From Bifidobacterium sp. ESL0682 (GTDB taxonomy: Bacteria; Actinomycetota; Actinomycetes; Actinomycetales; Bifidobacteriaceae), in assembly GCF_029392815.1 (NCBI RefSeq), contig NZ_CP113942.1, positions 1,426,001 to 1,490,000 of the forward strand: a DNA stretch of 64,000 nucleotides, in the 5' to 3' direction. The notes under the pieces are model-generated. The model saw only the letters and a list, made by a program, of their open reading frames with translations. It did not search any database and had not been told where the DNA came from. The translations under genes were made by a program, and so were the position numbers. Shown here piece after piece: positions 42,201-51,985 of this stretch (positions are counted from its first letter, which is position 1; the number at the start of each line of letters is the position of its first letter).

Positions 42201-45200
42201 GGCGCACCGTGCCCGCCCCTTCGGTCACCGGTGCCACCCGCCAGGCCGACGGCACCATGAAAATCACCGGCACCAGCACACCCCTCAAGTCCGGCGATAC
42301 GGTCAAGGCCTGCACCAGGGAATCCTCAAGCCCGCTCGCCACGCCCACCTGTCTGACCGCCACGGTGCCCGACAACCCGTCCGGCACCAGCAACGCGTAC
42401 AACGGCACGACCCCGCACACGTGGACGATAACCCTGCCGGCCGCCTGGTACACGAACACCACCGTGGGCGCCGGGTACACGCTCACCGCCACGCTGACCA
42501 CCAAGGACCAATGGCGCGGCGACGGCACCGGAGACGTGTCCAGCACGACCACCGAAAGCGCGTACACGCGCCCGGCCGTCACCCTCAAACTCGACCCCAA
42601 CCCCGGCACCGGCAGCAGCCAGGGCGGGTCCGGCACCCTCACCGACGCCAGCTGGACCGGCAACGCGCAGCCCCTGTGGTCCGACGCCGGCGGCACCGCC
42701 ACCTTCACCTACCCGTCCAGCACGGGCATGAGCGCGCCCGGCAAGCTGTTCCAGGGCTGGGCCGATACGGCCACCGCGACTTCGGCCGCCCACCAGCCCG
42801 GCTCCACCGAGACGTTCACCCAGCCCACCGGCACCCGCACGGTGACCCGCTACGCGGTATGGAAGACGATCCCGGCACCCACGGGCGTAAGCCTGACGTG
42901 GAAGCACAACGGCTACTACGGCAACAACGGGGTCACGTTCACCGTCTCGGGCCTTCCCGCGGGGGCGACGGGCTGGCAGATCCGCTACAGGGGCGGCAGC
43001 AGCCAGTCCTGGTGGTACACGCCCAGCGACACGATGACACCCACCGGCACCTACACCTACTACGACTCCGGCTTCACGCCCGGCGACACGTGGACCGCCC
43101 AGCTGCGTGCCATTGCCACGGACAGCACCGGCGCCACCGCCACCAGCGCGTGGAGCGCGGACCTCACCGGCATCCTGCCCTACATGGACATCACCCTCAA
43201 GCCCGGTTCGGGCACCGGCCCCTCGCCCGAACCGCACATCAAAGCTCTCGTGGATCTGGCCGAGGGCAAGGCCTACCCGGTCCTGCCCGCCGCCACCGAC
43301 AAGGGCATGAGCGCACCCTCGGCGGCCCTGGTCTTCGACCGCTGGGACACCCAGCCCGACGGCAACGGCACCTCCTACCCCAACGGAGACACCGCCATCC
43401 CCACTGGCCTGGGCACCCCCGACGGGCAGGCCACCGACGTGACCCTCTACGCCCAATGGAAGCAAAGCACACCCACCGCCACGCCCGGCAACTGCGCGGC
43501 TACCGCCGGATGGCACACCTGGGGCACGCCCGTCACAGACACCGGCGGACTCACCCCGCCCGATCCCAGGGCCGTGTGCTGGACCATCGACAGCGGCACG
43601 ACCCTGCGCCTGTCCGGCGGCACCGCCCCCGACTACTACCACAGAACCGACATCCCCTGGAACGCGCAGATAAACACCATCACCGCCATCAGCATCGAGG
43701 GCGACCTCACCCTCGCCGGAAAGAACAGCATGATGGTCTCCCCGTTCAATGAGATGGCCGCCCTCACCACGCTGGACAGCGGACGCCACACCGTCAGCCT
43801 GTCACGCTGGGCCGGCAACTCCCTGTTCGACAGCGACCAATCCCTCACCAGCCTCGACCTGTCCCACTGGGACGTCAGCCACAACACCAGCATGAACTAC
43901 ATGTTCAGCCGCTGTACCAACCTGAAGACCCTCACCGGCGTGGCCGGCTTGCAAACCGACAACGTCACCGATATGTCTGGCATGTTCCAATACAGCCGGA
44001 ACCTGACCGACCTCGACCTGTCCGGCTGGGACACCCACAACGTCACCAGTCTGTACGGCACCTTCGACGGCTGCGACAAGCTCGCCGACCTCGACCTGTC
44101 CGGCTGGGACACCCGCAACGTCCCCGCCGGTTTCTTCTCCGACAGCTACATGCTGCCCGGCAACCTGAAACGCCTCACACTCGGCGCACACACCACCCTG
44201 CCCAACGCCGCCAATACCTCGACCGCGAGCATGGGGCCGGGCGACGCGTTCTACCGGCTGGACCCCGCCAGCCACTGGCACGAATGGGACTGGCCCAAAG
44301 GCCACCACCCCACCGACAACGGGCCCGTAGGACCCACACCCCTCACCGCCGGGGACGGCACCCTCGCCACACTCAGGGCCCGCGCCGCAAGCGCCACACC
44401 CCAAGGCGTCTACATCCGCGACGACGTCACCCCCACCTGGACCGACCTCACCTACAACCTCACCGGCGGCGCCGGCGACAACAGCCTGCCCGCCCAGATC
44501 GGCCAGGCCGCCAGCGGGTCGACACCCAAACGCGACGGCCTCGCCATCGACACCACCTTCCGGGACGGCTCGTACACCATCCCCGACGACCCCGACACCG
44601 GACGGGCCACCGACCACATCACCGCCAACAAGGCCCACAGCCTCTTCAACGGCTGGTCGTTCGACACCAGCGGCGTGACCGGCGGCACACCGAGCGTCAG
44701 CAACCACACCCTCACCGCACCCAAGGGCGCGACCGGCACGGCCACCGTCAAGGCCGCATGGAACACGGCCGACGAGGCCGCGCCCGGCACGCCACAGGTC
44801 GCCACCGACACCCATACCGCCGACCAAGGCACAACAGCCGTGGGCGCCACCGCCACACTCGGCACCGCCCTGCCCGCGCTGACCGCCGTACCCGCGTCCG
44901 CCAACGGAATCGGTCGGCCAGCCAGGCCCGCCGTCGACGCCGGAGGCACGATGACCGTCTGCGTGAAACCCGCCACCCAGACCGGACCCTACACGTCCGG
45001 GCAATGCCACACCAAGACCAGCAGCACCGGCGGCAGCCAGACCCTGACGCCGGACGCGTTCACGCTGCCCGGCAGCCTGACCGCGGGACAGGACACCACC
45101 TTCCCCGGGCCCGGCGAGGCCTACACGATGACCGCCTCGCACACGGCCACCGACCCCGTGACCCGAAACACCGTGTCCAGCGACACGACCACGGCCGGCG

Positions 45201-46029
45201 GCGGACTCGTCACCGGCACCCTGCCCTGGGTGCACGCATCGTTCGACGTCAACAGCGCGCACGGCGGCACCGGCACGGCGCCCGGCGAGCTGAAGTCCCT
45301 GGTCGACACCGGCAGCGGCAGGGCATGGATCCAACTGCCCTACGCCACCGGCAGCATGACGCCCGCGCACGCCGCGTTCGCCGGATGGTCCGCCAGCAAC
45401 GAGGCCCAGCAGCCCGACCAAGGCATGAACGACCCCGCCAACAGGGACGTCCGACTGGCCGCCACACCCGGCGCCACCGAAACCGGTGCCACCCTGCACG
45501 CCGTATGGCACGCCGTCCACGCGCCCGCCATCACCGGCGCCACACGCAGCCCCGCGGACAACGCCGCCGTCATCGACGGCACCGGCACGCCATGGGACGG
45601 CCACGAGACCATACGCCTGGCCCTCACCGGCCTTGACGGCCAGTCCAACACCGCCACCACCTTCCTCTGGGACACCAACATCGACCCGGACGACGCCCAG
45701 GGCAGTCCCCTGCCCTACGACGGCGCCACACCCCACGGCTGGCACCAGACATTCACCGCCAGGCAGCTGCCCCAAGGCGGCCGCTACACCGTCAGCGCCC
45801 ACGCCACCGCCGACGACACCGCCTGGCACGCCGGCACCACCCGCACCGCCACCAGCGAGGACACCGCCACCACCCTCACCATCCCCGGCCAATACCAACA
45901 CCAGCTCCCCTGACCGGAGGACAACGGGACAAGGCCCTCCTCGCCGCCATCATCGTTGCCACCGCAGTGCTCCTGACCGCCACCGCGCTGCGCGACAGAA
46001 GACGCCGGGAAACCGGACGCGAGCAATGA
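39272..46029 (+). CDS. Large LPXTG-type cell-wall surface protein with BspA/DUF285 and Ig-like repeats, frameshifted
   Basis: Secreted, wall-anchored protein of about 2,250 residues. After a Ser/Thr/Gln/Pro-rich stalk (about 39360-39780) comes a module with WNVSNVTSANNMF-type DUF285 repeats (about 39780-40640), then at least four Ig-like units (W..TVPAPSVTGATRQADGT, with EVC...C pairs) alternating with InlB-B-like repeats ending Y.VWKT, then a second DUF285 module (about 43480-44220; LDLSGWDTHNVTSLYGTF) and further repeats. It ends LPLTGG, a hydrophobic stretch (ALLAAIIVATAVLLTATAL) and RDRRRR. The frame shifts by -1 at about 41095-41103 and in CCCC 45907-45910. A signal-peptide-like start (MGILRSILAFALCITNSA, ATG 39272 or 39284) is out of frame across the C6 run 39345-39350. 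Probably an adhesin; ligand unknown. Confidence 0.78.
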
Positions 46030-46394
46030 CAGCAGCCCGCCACGACAGGTAGCCGCCCCACCTATCCGGTTGGTGGCTGCCTGTCCATCCCAGACCGGTA
46101 GCCGCTAACCGGATAAGACCAGGACAGGAAAAGACACTGCCGGCAACCCACGAGTAAGAGAAAGGCGTGGTCCACCCCATCCACAGGGGCCACGGGCCAC
46201 GCCGCCACCACAAGACTTCCCTCCGGGCAACACCCAAACACCCGCCCGGAGGGAACACCAAACCGGACGCCGGCGACGGGACCAACAACCCAAACCAACC
46301 AACCCCGCCGCCGACGCCCAACCCTAAACACAACACCAGCCACCCAATATTCATCGAGTTTTCTCTGGGAAAACATTCAAGGGCGGACGATAGC
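46030..46394. other. Region between the surface protein and lysozyme-like genes (365 bp)
   Basis: C-rich and non-coding. It holds an inverted repeat TATCCGGTT (46063-46071) / AACCGGATA (46107-46115), a direct repeat GGTAGCCGC, and the stem at 46217-46255. The likely start of the next gene lies at its end, preceded by AAGGGCGG. Confidence 0.45.
46217..46255 (+). terminator. GC-rich hairpin downstream of the surface protein gene
   Basis: TTCCCTCCGGGC (46217-46228) and GCCCGGAGGGAA (46244-46255) form a perfect 12-bp stem with a 15-nt loop. There is no T-run, so termination is only inferred. Confidence 0.4.
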
Positions 46395-47318
46395 ATGAAT
46401 GATGTGTCTTCCCGTTCAAAATCTCGCACCAGTTCCCACCCCTTCAAATCCTTCGCTGCGACCTGCAAACGCAAGTGGCGCAAGGCCGGCGTACCCGCCA
46501 AAGTCGGGGTGGTGTTCGGCGGTATCGTTGCCGTAATCTGCGTCATGGCATTGGTTATGGGTCTGATTCGTATGGTTCAGTGGCATGTCGAAGTCACCAA
46601 CGCTCAGAAACGACAGGAAGAACTCGTTCAGAAATACGATTTCGACCCCGGCAACATCATTTCCGACGCACAATTCTTCAACCCTGATGCGATGAGCCAG
46701 GCCGAAGTGCAGGCCTTCATCATCAAGCATGGCCCGAACTGCACTTCGCCGAACTGCCTGCCCGTCAAGACCTTCGACACCACCGACATAGCCGCCAACA
46801 ATCTTTGTAAGGCCTATAAAGGGGCCAAAGGCGAATCCGCGAGCGCCATCATCTACAAGTCCTCGCAGGCCTGCGGCGTCAGCGAAAAGGTGCTCCTGAC
46901 CGTGATGCAGAAAGAGCAGCATCTCATCGGTTCCGCCAATCCCACTGATTTTCAATACAAGGCCGCCATGGGCCTGAGCTGCCCGGACGACGCCGACTGT
47001 GACCCGCAATATGCCGGTTTCTTCAATCAGGTCTACGGCTCGGCAAAGCGCTTCAAGTACTATCAGGCCCACAAAAGTCAATACGGTTATCACGTGGGCA
47101 CGCTCAACTACGTGCAGTATCACCCAAACAAAAGCTGCGGCGGCACTCAGATCTATATCCGCAACCAGGCCACTGCCCTGCTCTACGTCTACACGCCCTA
47201 CCAGCCCAACTCAGCCTCGCTCGCCGCGGGCATGGGCGAAGGTGACTCCTGCTCCAGCTACGGCAACCGCAACTTCGCCCTGATCTACAACAACTGGTTC
47301 GGAGACCCGCGCAAGTAG
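46395..47318 (+). CDS. Membrane-anchored protein with lysozyme-like (transglycosylase-like) domain
   Basis: A 307-residue protein with a basic cytoplasmic N-terminus, one membrane helix (about residues 38-60, VGVVFGGIVAVICVMALVMG) and an extracytoplasmic domain. The domain opens with the pattern FDPGNIISDAQFFNPDAMS and continues with CxxxxC pairs, then ASAIIYKSSQACGVSEKVLL, MQKEQHLI, AMGLSCPDDADC and FFNQVYGSAKRFKYYQ. I recognise this as a widespread actinobacterial domain with a lysozyme-like helical core; the Glu in QKEQ is the candidate catalytic residue. Activity is not established. ATG 46395 follows AAGGGCGG; upstream in-frame codons run through the non-coding C-rich region. It lies next to the wall-anchored surface protein. 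Confidence 0.75.
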   Translation: MNDVSSRSKSRTSSHPFKSFAATCKRKWRKAGVPAKVGVVFGGIVAVICVMALVMGLIRMVQWHVEVTNAQKRQEELVQKYDFDPGNIISDAQFFNPDAMSQAEVQAFIIKHGPNCTSPNCLPVKTFDTTDIAANNLCKAYKGAKGESASAIIYKSSQACGVSEKVLLTVMQKEQHLIGSANPTDFQYKAAMGLSCPDDADCDPQYAGFFNQVYGSAKRFKYYQAHKSQYGYHVGTLNYVQYHPNKSCGGTQIYIRNQATALLYVYTPYQPNSASLAAGMGEGDSCSSYGNRNFALIYNNWFGDPRK

Positions 47319-47421
47319 CTGGAATTTCAGCATATCGAGCATTCTCCGATAGTATCCGGTATCATCAAATATAAGTCGACCTTATACAATCAGCTTCATC
47401 CCGATACGACAGTCAGGAGAA

Positions 47422-47850
47422 ATGATGGAAACAGTGTGGTTCACCATCGCGCTTGGCGCATGCTTGACTTTTTGGGTGGCACTGATATGCGTGAATACGG
47501 CTCACAGAGAGCAGGAAAAGACGAAACTTAACACCGCACTAAGGGTGTTTCTGTATCTCGTGCTTTTGGGCTATCCGGCTGTAACGATATTGTTCAAGCC
47601 ACTGCGACCATTCGCACTGTGGAATATCGCATTGACCTTCGGCGTAGTAGATAGCAAGGAAAATAGCAACGGCATCTTCTATATCGCCGGGCTCATGGCC
47701 ATTGTTCTGACCACGCTGTTCATTTTTTGGTATGTACTCGTCTGGCAGAGCCGTCGCCATCACGATGAACATCCAGAACATACGGAAACCAATGCCATTG
47801 AGAATGACAAAGCAAAGCAGGATGAGGACAGTTGCGCTGAAACCGCCTAA
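47422..47850 (+). CDS. Small membrane protein of unknown function
   Basis: A 142-residue protein with three predicted membrane segments (about 5-25, 40-62 and 85-108) and an acidic, His/Glu/Asp-rich cytoplasmic tail. AGGAG lies 2-3 nt before ATG 47422 and 5-6 nt before the adjacent ATG 47425, so the second may be used. No motif points to a family or function. It follows the lysozyme-like gene by 103 bp in the same direction and is convergent with glnA. Confidence 0.65.
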   Translation: MMETVWFTIALGACLTFWVALICVNTAHREQEKTKLNTALRVFLYLVLLGYPAVTILFKPLRPFALWNIALTFGVVDSKENSNGIFYIAGLMAIVLTTLFIFWYVLVWQSRRHHDEHPEHTETNAIENDKAKQDEDSCAETA

Positions 47851-47978
47851 AACATCAGCGCAACTTCATTCAACATCTCGCGATTCCTACATCTCGTCCG
47901 ACCATAGAATCTCAACATTAATAGAAACCGCGATATAAGTCTCCGTTCCGCTCCATCTTGAATCGGAAAGCACGTTCA

Positions 47979-49316
47979 TCACAGCTTCGGCAGGAACTTC
48001 TCCAGCTCGTAGCGAGTGACCTGGCGGCGGTAATCTTCCCATTCCTGGCGCTTGTTGCGCAGGAAGTATTCGAAGACATGCTCGCCCAAAACGCTGGCGA
48101 CGAAGTCAGATTTCTCCATCACCTTCAGGGCCTCGTCAAGGTCCTCCGGCAACGGCTCGATGCCCATCGACTTACGCTCCGCGTCGGTCAGATCCCAGAC
48201 CGCGTCGCTGGTGGGCTCGCACAGCGTCATCTTCTGCTCGATACCGTCGAGGCCACTGGCCAGCAGCACTGAGAAGGCCAGGTACGGGTTGGCCACCGGG
48301 TCAAGCGCGCGGTATTCCATACGCGCCGAATTGCCCTTGCCAGGCTTGTACTGCGGGATGCGCAGCAGGGCGGAACGGTTGTTGTGGCCCCAGCAAACGT
48401 AGCTCGGAGCCTCATTGCCACCCCAAAGCCGCTTGTAGGAGTTGACGTACTGGTTGGTGATCGCGCTGATTTCGCGGGCGTGGTAAAGGATGCCAGCGGC
48501 AAACTGACGCGCAATCAGCGACATGTTGAATTCCTGTCCGGCCTCGTAGAACGCGTTCGAATCGCCTTCGAAGAGACTCAAATGGGTATGCATGCCGTTG
48601 CCGGGTTCGTCGGTCAGGGGCTTGGGCATGAAGCTGGCATGAATGCCACGCTCGAGCGAAATCTCCTTGACCACGGTACGGAAGGTCATGATGTTGTCGG
48701 CCGTGGCCATCGCGTCGGCGTAACGCAGATCAATCTCGTTCTGGCCTGGGCCGGCCTCATGATGCGAGTATTCGACGGAGATGCCCATCTGCTCGAGCAT
48801 GTTGACGGCGGCGCGACGGAAGTCCATCCCTGGGCTGCGCGGCACGTGATCGAAATAGGCACCGTGGTCAACAGGCTTTGGCGCCGCTCCCCAATCGTCC
48901 TGCTGCTCGAAAAGATAGAACTCAATCTCAGGATGAACGTAGAAGGTGAAGCCCTTCTCTTTGGCCTTTTCCAGTTCCTGCTTCAGCACATGCCTGGGGT
49001 CGCCCAGAGACGGCTCGCCGTCGGGGGTCAGAATGTCACAGAACATGCGGGCGGTGCCTTGCGGGCCGTCGCGCCAGGGCAACAGCTGGAAGGTGGATGG
49101 GTCCGGCTTGACGATCATGTCGTCTTCGGAGACACGGGTCATGCCCTCAATCGCCGAACCGTCGAAACCAAGACCTTCCTCGAAAGCGTCCTCAAGTTCG
49201 GCCGGAGCGATGGCCACGGACTTCAGCGTCCCCAGCACGTCGGTGAACCACAAACGAATAAATCGCACATCGCGTTCCTCAACGGTACGCAAGGCGAATT
49301 CTTGCTGTTTATCCAT
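47979..49316 (-). CDS. glnA: Glutamine synthetase, type I
   Basis: Dodecameric ATP-dependent enzyme making glutamine from glutamate and ammonia. It is 445 residues, the length of the shorter GSI-alpha/GlnA2 group. Signatures are GFDGSAIEGMTRV (N-terminal), the metal-binding EIEFYLF, the GS-I signature KPLTDEPGNGMHTHLSL (with the loop Gly and His) and NRSALLRIP. I do not see the NLY(D) tyrosine loop of adenylylated GSI-beta enzymes near the C-terminus, so regulation by adenylylation is unlikely. The start is ATG 49314-49316, with only a weak ribosome site. Confidence 0.94.
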   Translation of the reverse strand: MDKQQEFALRTVEERDVRFIRLWFTDVLGTLKSVAIAPAELEDAFEEGLGFDGSAIEGMTRVSEDDMIVKPDPSTFQLLPWRDGPQGTARMFCDILTPDGEPSLGDPRHVLKQELEKAKEKGFTFYVHPEIEFYLFEQQDDWGAAPKPVDHGAYFDHVPRSPGMDFRRAAVNMLEQMGISVEYSHHEAGPGQNEIDLRYADAMATADNIMTFRTVVKEISLERGIHASFMPKPLTDEPGNGMHTHLSLFEGDSNAFYEAGQEFNMSLIARQFAAGILYHAREISAITNQYVNSYKRLWGGNEAPSYVCWGHNNRSALLRIPQYKPGKGNSARMEYRALDPVANPYLAFSVLLASGLDGIEQKMTLCEPTSDAVWDLTDAERKSMGIEPLPEDLDEALKVMEKSDFVASVLGEHVFEYFLRNKRQEWEDYRRQVTRYELEKFLPKL

Positions 49317-49395
49317 AATTACTATGGTCTCATGGCATTATTACATTTCAGTTAAACCTGCGCGTTATGCCAACGATTTTGCCGTTTCCGATTCG

Positions 49396-50052
49396 CTATC
49401 GACGTTCCCAGGCCTGTTCGATTTCGTCAAAGTGCAACGCGGCGGTATTCGGTACGAGCAACTTGGCGTGGCCAAGCTCATTCGGACTGCCGACACCGAC
49501 CGAGAACGCACCGGCGGCGTTGATGGCGGTAATACCAGCAACAGAATCTTCGAGACCAACGCAATCATCGGAGTCAACGCCGATTTCGGAAGCCGCCTCC
49601 AGGAAGATGTCAGGCGCAGGTTTTCCAGCAGCCACCTTGCTCGGGTCAGCAATCGCGTCGAAGGTATCCGAAAGCCCAAGCTTTTCAAGGATGAACGGCC
49701 CGTTCATACTCGCCGATGCCAGCGAAAGCTTCACACCATGCTCTTTCATCTGTGTGATAAGTTCAGGGATTCCGGGAAGGATATCGGCCGAAGTCAGCCC
49801 AGCCAAAAGCCTGCGGTACGCCTCGTTCTTCTCGGCGGCCATCGCGTCAAACTGCTCCTGCGGAACGGTGATGCCAAGATAGTTGAGAATCACCTTGAGC
49901 GAGTCGACACGGCTGACGCCTTTGGTCTTCTCCTCAAGTTCGTCGGGAAGCTCGCGGTCGAAGTGGTCTTTCACCAGCTTGCGCCAGGCCTGGAAATGAT
50001 AGACTGCAGTATCGGCGATTACGCCATCCAAATCAAAAAGCGCACCCTTCAT
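49396..50052 (-). CDS. pgmB: Beta-phosphoglucomutase (HAD superfamily)
   Basis: Converts beta-glucose-1-phosphate to glucose-6-phosphate, usually downstream of maltose or trehalose phosphorylase. It is 218 residues. The HAD nucleophile motif is FDLDGVIADTAVYHFQAW (Asp7, Asp9), with the beta-PGM-type cap residues VSRVDSL and NEAYRRLLA. LSLASASMNG is motif II, the motif III Lys is in AAGKPAPDIF, and motif IV is GLEDSVAGI. It is separated from glnA by 79 bp on the same strand. No phosphorylase gene is in the window. Confidence 0.92.
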   Translation of the reverse strand: MKGALFDLDGVIADTAVYHFQAWRKLVKDHFDRELPDELEEKTKGVSRVDSLKVILNYLGITVPQEQFDAMAAEKNEAYRRLLAGLTSADILPGIPELITQMKEHGVKLSLASASMNGPFILEKLGLSDTFDAIADPSKVAAGKPAPDIFLEAASEIGVDSDDCVGLEDSVAGITAINAAGAFSVGVGSPNELGHAKLLVPNTAALHFDEIEQAWERR

Positions 50053-50298
50053 AAACTCTCTCTTTTCTTTTTGATAATCACATTCATTAAAGCATGATAC
50101 TCATGTGACCAATATTCGTATGGCTCGTTTTAGCGTATTACAGCGGAGATATTTCCTACTTGTCTCATCTTCGACTTTTATTCAGCTTATAAAGCCGAAT
50201 CTGTAAACCCAGCTAGTCAATCCAGTTCAAGACCGAAACTTACCAACTAGATGATTTAACTTGCACTCCACAAACAAACCAGCTTACGAGATTCGGCG

Positions 50299-51027
50299 TT
50301 ATTCCTGCCCCGCAAGCGCTAATGCCTCTTTGAGCGTAAAAGCATGGGCATACAGGGATTTGCCGAGAATCGCGGCATCTACGCCAACACTTTCGAGTTG
50401 AGCGACCGCACGGATGTCGTCGAGGCTGGAAATGCCGCCGGAAGCGGTAACATGGGCCGGCGTGCGTTCGGCAACCTCGCGCAGCAATGTCAGGTTCGGG
50501 CCGTCCATCATGCCGTCGTGGGCGACGTCGGTGACCACATAACGCTGGCATCCCGCCTTATCGAGCATTTCCATGGTCTCGAAGAGGTCGCCGCCTTTGC
50601 TGGTCCAGCCGCGACCAGCCAGCGTATGGCCTTTGACATCGAGGCTAATGGCGACTTTGTCGCCGTATTTCTCGATAATCTTGGCCGTCCATTCGGGATT
50701 TTCCAGCGCTGCGGTGCCGATATTGACACGTGCCGCACCGGCTTCGAACACCGCTTCAAGGCTGGTGTCGTCGCGAATGCCGCCGCTCATTTCGATATGA
50801 ACCTTGTCGCCGAGTTTTTCGCCGATCTCACGCAGTTTCGAGCGGTTGTCGCCAGTGCCGAAGGCCGCGTCAAGGTCAACCAGATGAATCCAGCTCGCAC
50901 CTTCATCGAACCATGTCTGCGCAGCCTCGTACGGGCTGCCATAGTCGGTTTCGGACCCGGATTTGCCCTGCCTCAGACGCACGGCCTTGCCACCTCGGAC
51001 ATCTACTGCCGGAAGCAATGTCAGCAT
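50299..51027 (-). CDS. hisA: Phosphoribosyl isomerase (HisA; PriA-type, possibly also TrpF)
   Basis: TIM-barrel isomerase for ProFAR in histidine synthesis. It is 242 residues, with half-barrel signatures [17 protein letters not shown] (catalytic Asp in VDV) and [13 protein letters not shown], and the second half with [14 protein letters not shown] (second catalytic Asp) and [14 protein letters not shown]. In actinobacteria this branch is usually the bifunctional PriA that also serves tryptophan synthesis; bifunctionality here is inferred. ATG 51025-51027 has AAGGAG 6 nt upstream. It is the last his gene on this strand, about 115 bp after hisH. Confidence 0.93.
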   Translation of the reverse strand: MLTLLPAVDVRGGKAVRLRQGKSGSETDYGSPYEAAQTWFDEGASWIHLVDLDAAFGTGDNRSKLREIGEKLGDKVHIEMSGGIRDDTSLEAVFEAGAARVNIGTAALENPEWTAKIIEKYGDKVAISLDVKGHTLAGRGWTSKGGDLFETMEMLDKAGCQRYVVTDVAHDGMMDGPNLTLLREVAERTPAHVTASGGISSLDDIRAVAQLESVGVDAAILGKSLYAHAFTLKEALALAGQE

Positions 51028-51141
51028 GTTTTCTCCTTCGAATTGAAACGTTCATCCCTATCTCGGCAAACAGACAGCAATACATATTGGAGGCTCTATA
51101 TGCTTTGAACCTCGACATCACTCCAGTGCCGAATCGTTACA

Positions 51142-51840
51142 TTACAGCGTTGCGGCCCAGTTCTTGAGCAACTGCGCACCCGCCTCGCCCGACTTCTCAG
51201 GATGGAACTGAGTGGCCGAAAGCGGGCCACGCTCATAGGATGCGACAAAATGGCTACGTCCGTAATCGCAGAAACCGACCTTTTGCGTAGCAACATCATC
51301 GATGGAAGCTTGCGCATGACCGCGATAGCCATCAAGTTCCAAAGAGACTGTATTCGCCGCCATCACAGGCTTTTCAGGAATGGCTGCACTCATCGAAGCG
51401 TATGAATGCACAAAATAAAAGCGCTGATCTTCAAGACCATGAAGAATCACGGAATCATCGGGAGCGCTGATCGTGTCCCAGCCCATATGCGGCACCACAT
51501 CCGCATCAATCAAATCCACGCTGCCATCGATAACGCCAAGACCTTCGGCGGCGGAACCACCTTCCGTGCCCTGCGCGAACATAATCTGCAAACCGACGCA
51601 CACGCCCAGCACCGGACGCCCCGAAGCAAGCCTGTCGAGAATGATCTGATCGCCGCCCACGGCCTTAAGCCCATCCATGCAGGCCGCAAAAGCACCCACG
51701 CCAGGCACTACCAGCCCATCGGCCTCAAGAGCCTGCTGACGGTTGCTGGTCAGGGTCGGCTCAAGCCCGATATGCGCCAGCGCGCGCATCATCGAGCGCA
51801 CGTTGCCGAAGCCGTAATCGAACACCACCACTGTGGTCAT
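51142..51840 (-). CDS. hisH: Imidazole glycerol phosphate synthase subunit HisH
   Basis: Glutaminase subunit that channels ammonia to HisF. It is 232 residues from ATG 51838-51840 (ATGGCAATG context with GGGGAA upstream). Class I glutamine amidotransferase features are the nucleophile Cys81 in VLGVCVGLQIMF, VVPHMGWD, and His/Glu of ATQFHPEKSG near the C-terminus. HisF is not in the window. The open frame extends 35 codons upstream without a ribosome site. Confidence 0.94.
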   Translation of the reverse strand: MTTVVVFDYGFGNVRSMMRALAHIGLEPTLTSNRQQALEADGLVVPGVGAFAACMDGLKAVGGDQIILDRLASGRPVLGVCVGLQIMFAQGTEGGSAAEGLGVIDGSVDLIDADVVPHMGWDTISAPDDSVILHGLEDQRFYFVHSYASMSAAIPEKPVMAANTVSLELDGYRGHAQASIDDVATQKVGFCDYGRSHFVASYERGPLSATQFHPEKSGEAGAQLLKNWAATL

Positions 51841-51985
51841 TGCCATTCCCCGTTCTATAGATTTGCCTGAATATTCTAAGTATTGCCTAGATTCTCGCTG
51901 CACATCAGAATCATTCACGATACGATATGAATGGTTCTGGCACATATGCCGTTGGCCTGAGTCGCTTGCACAGCAGACCCATCAC

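Noticed and set aside
41060-45901. Long open frames on the opposite strand and in other frames of the surface-protein gene (up to about 700 residues)
   Set aside because: They arise from the C-rich codon bias. Translations are Gly/Val/Ala- or Arg/His-rich without motifs, while the chosen frame has recognisable repeats and a sorting signal.
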